Assembly: GCA_026398575.1 (NCBI GenBank)
Contig: JAPLSP010000283.1
Location: 1-9,235 of the forward strand
Direction of reading: 5' to 3'
DNA length: 9,235 bases
Origin: Candidatus Sumerlaeota bacterium
GTDB taxonomy: Bacteria; Sumerlaeota; Sumerlaeia; JADFCT01
Shown: positions 6,592 to 9,235 of the stretch, piece by piece
Layout: the number at the start of each line of letters is the position of its first letter
Numbering within the stretch: the stretch's first letter is position 1
Position numbers and translations under genes: made by a program
Notes under the pieces: model-generated
The model's input: only the letters and a program-made list of their open reading frames with translations
What the model was told of the DNA's origin: nothing
Database searches by the model: none

Positions 6592-7305
6592 TTAAGATAA
6601 GTTGTGCTGGGTTTGGTTGTTTCGGTTCTTAAGACGTTGATCTGCCTTTACGCGGCGCCGCAGGACGCGTTCTAATTGCCGGGTGACTTCCTGCGCGCGG
6701 TCGCCGATTTCAGGGCCGGATTCGCATTGTTCCACGCATATCGGCCGGTAGTATTTCAGCATCAGGCGCCCCGTAAGGTGCGGCAAGTTGCTCGTGCGTG
6801 GCCAGAGATCGTAGGCGCCGGTCAACCCCACCGGAACAATCTTCGCTCCCGTCAGCAACGCCATGCGCGCCAGCCCCGGCTTCATTTCGCCCGGCAAACC
6901 GTCGCGCGTGCGCGTCCCTTCGGGGAAAACAATCAGCCCGTGCCCTGCCCGCAGCGCGTCCAAGCACGACTGATACGCGCGCCGGTCCAGCCGCGCCTTG
7001 AGATTGATTGGAATGACGCCCACCGAGCGCAGCACCATTCCCACGAGGGGAATGGGATAGTATTTTTCGTTCGACATATAGTGGAACATGCGATGGCGCA
7101 CGGGAAGCCCGGCCAGGATCGGATCGAGCCAGCTCTGATGATTGGGCGCCAGAATGAACGGCCCTTCCTTGGGAATGTTATGCACGCCGCGCCAGCAAAG
7201 CCTCCACGAAACGCCCATCGTCGTCAGAAAGGAGTATCGCAGGAAGGAATACCAAAAATAAGCGCCCAAAGGAAACCGCGCGGATGGTTGGGAATCTGCA
7301 TTCAT
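6592..7305 (-). CDS. PlsC-type 1-acylglycerol-3-phosphate acyltransferase
   Basis: A 237-residue protein of the lysophospholipid acyltransferase family, of normal length. It has the catalytic NHQSWLD block (N55-D61, the NHx4D motif with H56 and D61) and the glycerol-phosphate-binding VFPEGTRTRDG block (FPEGTR, 127-132). VGVIPINL (95-102) and IVPVGLTG (156-163) match the other two conserved blocks. A hydrophobic aromatic helix (about 16-36) probably seats it on the inner membrane. By family, it would add the second acyl chain to lysophosphatidic acid, or acylate a related lipid, using acyl-ACP or acyl-CoA. The C-terminus is basic and polar. It is followed in the same frame, 45 bases on, by the hydrolase. 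The start at ATG 7305 precedes the family core by the usual distance, but no ribosome site is seen. plsC would be the usual name; paralogues are common, so I leave the symbol empty. Confidence 0.92.
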   Translation of the reverse strand: MNADSQPSARFPLGAYFWYSFLRYSFLTTMGVSWRLCWRGVHNIPKEGPFILAPNHQSWLDPILAGLPVRHRMFHYMSNEKYYPIPLVGMVLRSVGVIPINLKARLDRRAYQSCLDALRAGHGLIVFPEGTRTRDGLPGEMKPGLARMALLTGAKIVPVGLTGAYDLWPRTSNLPHLTGRLMLKYYRPICVEQCESGPEIGDRAQEVTRQLERVLRRRVKADQRLKNRNNQTQHNLS

Positions 7306-7350
7306 AGCCGGGGAACCAATCCTGAGAACAAATCAACAAATTGAGGCGAC

Positions 7351-7390
7351 GCATGAGAAGCTTGGACGCCACATGAGAAGCAAGAGCGCC
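7351..7390. repeat. Degenerate 20-bp direct repeat
   Basis: Two adjacent 20-base units (7351-7370 and 7371-7390) match at 15 of 20 positions and share CATGAGAAGC and a CGCC end. A weaker third unit may follow (7391-7410). No function is evident. Confidence 0.45.
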
Positions 7391-7567
7391 CCATGAATTG
7401 AGCCACGAGCCGTGAGACGCTTGAGAGGGAGTTTGCAGGTAAGCAGGCAAAGGAGTCAAGCGTGAGGAAAGGGAAGGTTGCCAAAGACAAAGCGCAATAG
7501 TCAGATTCGCAATCATTCTAGGCTTGCCATCAATGACCTCGCTCCTCGTTCCGTCGAAAACAGCGAA

Positions 7568-7590
7568 CAGGGCTGATTGCAGGGCTGATT
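7568..7590. repeat. CAGGGCTGATT direct repeat before subtilase promoter
   Basis: CAGGGCTGATT occurs exactly at 7568-7578 and 7580-7590, giving a 12-base period, and ends five bases before the TTGACA at 7596. The position fits an activator or repressor site for the subtilase gene, but this is inference from location only. Confidence 0.45.
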
Positions 7591-7595
7591 TTCTC

Positions 7596-7628
7596 TTGAC
7601 ATTCGAGAGGAGCGGAGCATGCTAGATT
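7596..7628 (+). promoter_or_regulatory. Weak promoter candidate for the subtilase
   Basis: An exact TTGACA (7596-7601) is followed by TGCTAGATT (7620-7628), readable as an extended -10 (TG-n-TAGATT, 4 of 6). The spacer would be 21 bases, longer than standard; alternative -10 boxes at normal spacing are poor. It lies about 65 bases upstream of the ATG at 7691. Confidence 0.3.
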
Positions 7629-7690
7629 TTATCTGAATCATGCATGAATTATGCACATAACGCCAATATTGCGCTTTGCAGGCGGATGAC

Positions 7691-9235
7691 ATGAATTTAT
7701 GCTTATGCATATTCAGGGCTGCCGTGATTGCCTTTTTGGCCTTGGCTCTGGCGGCGCCTTTGCGGTCTCAGTCGCTGGTTCCTCCCGCCGAGCCGTCGGT
7801 CAAACCTTTGATCGGCAAGACCTATTCCAATGATCTCGATGCCGATGGCGTCGAGGATCAGCTCCGGAATAGAGCAAACCAGGCCGAGCTCCGAATGCAA
7901 GCGGCTGCCAGCCCGCAGGCCCGCCTCCAAGCGCAGGCGGAGATCGAGCAGATGGTCTCCGTCGAGCTCGTTTTCTCCAAACAGATCACCCAGCAGCAGA
8001 TCAACGCTTTCCAGGCCGCCGGAGGAAAGATTGACTATCTCTACAAGTCGGTTTCCTATGGCTGGAATGGGCAGATTCCGCTGGGCAACCTGACGCGGGC
8101 GCGTCAGGCCATGGGAGCGGACTTGGCTCTGATCCAGGAATCGAAGCCGGCGGTCCTGCACATGGACCTGGCAACGCAAACCGGCAGAGTCAGACCCGTG
8201 TGGGCTTCAGGTTTTGCAGGCAATTCCTCCGGTTACAGCGGCGCCAGCAGCATCACAATCGCCATCGTTGACACGGGCGTGGATGAGACGCACACCGATC
8301 TGAATGGGCGGCGGGTCTATTGGCACGATTTTTCAACCGACGCCTTGGCCAGCCCCATAGACATGGTCCAGCATGGCTCGCACGTGGCGGGCATCGCGCT
8401 GGGGACGGGCGCAGCGAGCGGGGCGACCGCGGGAACGCTCTACTATACCGACGAAGGGGATTTGACCTCTGTGCCCAATGGAAGCTTCTACCCCAGCCCG
8501 ATCGCCTTGCCGGGCGTTTCGCTCACCTATAGCTCCACGGCGAAATGGCTCGGAGGCGGCTCGACTTCGCTTTATCAATTCTATCACTCGAAGGGGGTCA
8601 GCGGCGGATGGACCGCAATATCCGCCGCCTCCGCGGGTGCTTCCCCGCTGACGGAAACCAACAGCTTTACGGGCAATACGACGCGCGCATATTCGGCCGG
8701 CTTGGTCAGCAATGGTGGAACCGTGAAACAGTATGTGATTACGAACTCCGCGACCAATTATCCCACGCCCGGGGACGGATTCAATCGTCTGCGCGGCGTT
8801 GCGCCCGGCTGCAATTGGGCGGCGGCCAAGGTTTTCACCAACGCGGGATCGGGCCAGCTGTCCTGGACGGCTTCCGCCGTGGATGATCTGGTCACGAATC
8901 GCGTCGCCAATAACATCAAGGTCATGAACCTGAGTCTGGGCGCCGTCGGCGATCCCGGCCTCGACACAACCACGCGCCAGAAAATCAACACCGCCGTCAA
9001 TAACGGCATCGTCGTGGTTGTTTCAGCAGGAAACGATGGAACATTGTCATCGCCCGGCAAGCGGGAAGTTGACGATCCGGGACGTGCCGCCATGGCGCTG
9101 ACCGTGGCCGCCACCAACGACAATAACCAAATCACCGACTATTCGAGCCAGGGCTTCGCCTCGCCCGGCTCAACCTCAGGACAGGAAGAGGATTACAAGC
9201 CGGACGTGGCGGCGCCCGGCGGCTCGGGCAACTAC
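7691..9235 (+). CDS. Secreted S8 subtilisin-like serine peptidase, 3' truncated
   Basis: An open frame of 515 codons runs off the right edge. The N-terminus looks like a signal peptide: residue R9, a hydrophobic core at 10-22, and likely cleavage near 26. A DLDADGVED stretch (48-56) fits a D.D.DG..D calcium-binding loop. Residues about 90-165 resemble an inhibitor-I9-like propeptide. The catalytic domain shows IAIVDTGVD (D194), QHGSHVAG (H228) and the oxyanion asparagine in VVVVSAGNDG (N448). KPDVAAPG (503-510) is the segment that normally precedes GTSMA, so the catalytic serine lies just beyond the window. About 125 residues (240-365), rich in Ser, Gly, Thr and Tyr, separate the His motif from RGVAPGCNWAAAKVF. 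In simple subtilases this gap is short, so an extra domain is inserted. A weak GGCGGA precedes the ATG. It is divergent from the acyltransferase. Family assignment is secure; substrate is unknown. Confidence 0.92.
   Translation, partial: MNLCLCIFRAAVIAFLALALAAPLRSQSLVPPAEPSVKPLIGKTYSNDLDADGVEDQLRNRANQAELRMQAAASPQARLQAQAEIEQMVSVELVFSKQITQQQINAFQAAGGKIDYLYKSVSYGWNGQIPLGNLTRARQAMGADLALIQESKPAVLHMDLATQTGRVRPVWASGFAGNSSGYSGASSITIAIVDTGVDETHTDLNGRRVYWHDFSTDALASPIDMVQHGSHVAGIALGTGAASGATAGTLYYTDEGDLTSVPNGSFYPSPIALPGVSLTYSSTAKWLGGGSTSLYQFYHSKGVSGGWTAISAASAGASPLTETNSFTGNTTRAYSAGLVSNGGTVKQYVITNSATNYPTPGDGFNRLRGVAPGCNWAAAKVFTNAGSGQLSWTASAVDDLVTNRVANNIKVMNLSLGAVGDPGLDTTTRQKINTAVNNGIVVVVSAGNDGTLSSPGKREVDDPGRAAMALTVAATNDNNQITDYSSQGFASPGSTSGQEEDYKPDVAAPGGSGNY

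Larger units (their letters stand above)
7306..7690. other. Divergent intergenic region between acyltransferase and subtilase
   Basis: These 385 bases separate the minus-strand acyltransferase from the plus-strand subtilase. Short open frames exist on the minus strand, but they lack family features and look like noise. The region contains a degenerate 20-bp direct repeat (7351-7390), a 12-bp-period repeat (7568-7590), a TTGACA (7596-7601) and a small inverted repeat, TGCAT (7641-7645) against ATGCA (7651-7655). Promoters for both flanking genes should lie here; that for the acyltransferase is not evident. Confidence 0.55.

Noticed and set aside
7178..7710. Short minus-strand frames in and beside the divergent intergenic region
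   Set aside because: They overlap the acyltransferase start or each other, lack motifs and have no ribosome sites.
7703..8179. 158-residue minus-strand frame rich in Leu, Gly and Arg
   Set aside because: It is antisense to the N-terminal part of the subtilase, whose frame is open for 515 codons and carries the D, H and N motifs.

Overview
The window is GC-rich bacterial DNA, roughly 55-60% GC by eye. It looks like an accessory, envelope-oriented stretch of a Gram-negative-type genome. A giant membrane-anchored protein built of carboxypeptidase-regulatory-like beta domains, a secreted subtilase, weak or absent Shine-Dalgarno sites and short iterated DNA words would all fit an environmental lineage of the Planctomycetota/Verrucomicrobiota or a similar candidate phylum. 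That placement is inference; no marker gene is present to fix it.

Layout: five genes lie on the minus strand and one on the plus strand. Read in the minus direction: a PlsC-type acyltransferase (7305-6592); a membrane-anchored alpha/beta hydrolase 45 bases further on in the same frame (6546-5611); a 31-bp palindrome (5465-5541); a 1400-residue beta-domain protein (5477-1275); a promoter-like site (1166-1138); a 76-residue small protein (1062-832); and a nucleotidyltransferase (941-198) that overlaps the small protein by 110 bases and starts at TTG behind a strong GGAGG. A second palindrome made of 15-base units (55-155) closes the left end. On the plus strand, a 385-bp gene-free stretch (7306-7690) leads into a secreted S8 subtilase (7691 onward). 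It is cut off by the window end before its catalytic serine.

How they may work together: the acyltransferase and hydrolase probably form a small membrane-lipid operon. The 1400-residue protein and the subtilase are both envelope or extracellular proteins. The small protein and nucleotidyltransferase form a translationally coupled pair that resembles two-gene nucleotidyltransferase modules, some of which are toxin-antitoxin systems; the function here is unproven.

The most unusual content is at DNA level. Three families of short iterated words occur: a 15-mer arranged as a palindrome (55-155), a 10-mer arranged as a palindrome overlapping a start codon (5465-5541), and a 9-bp GTGGACnnn repeat at three separate places (5178-5220, 6230-6271, 6548-6580). 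The 9-bp repeat lies inside two different reading frames and in front of one start codon. The other notable points are the overlapping gene pair, a near-exact 200-residue tandem duplication in the giant protein, and a subtilase domain with a roughly 125-residue insertion.
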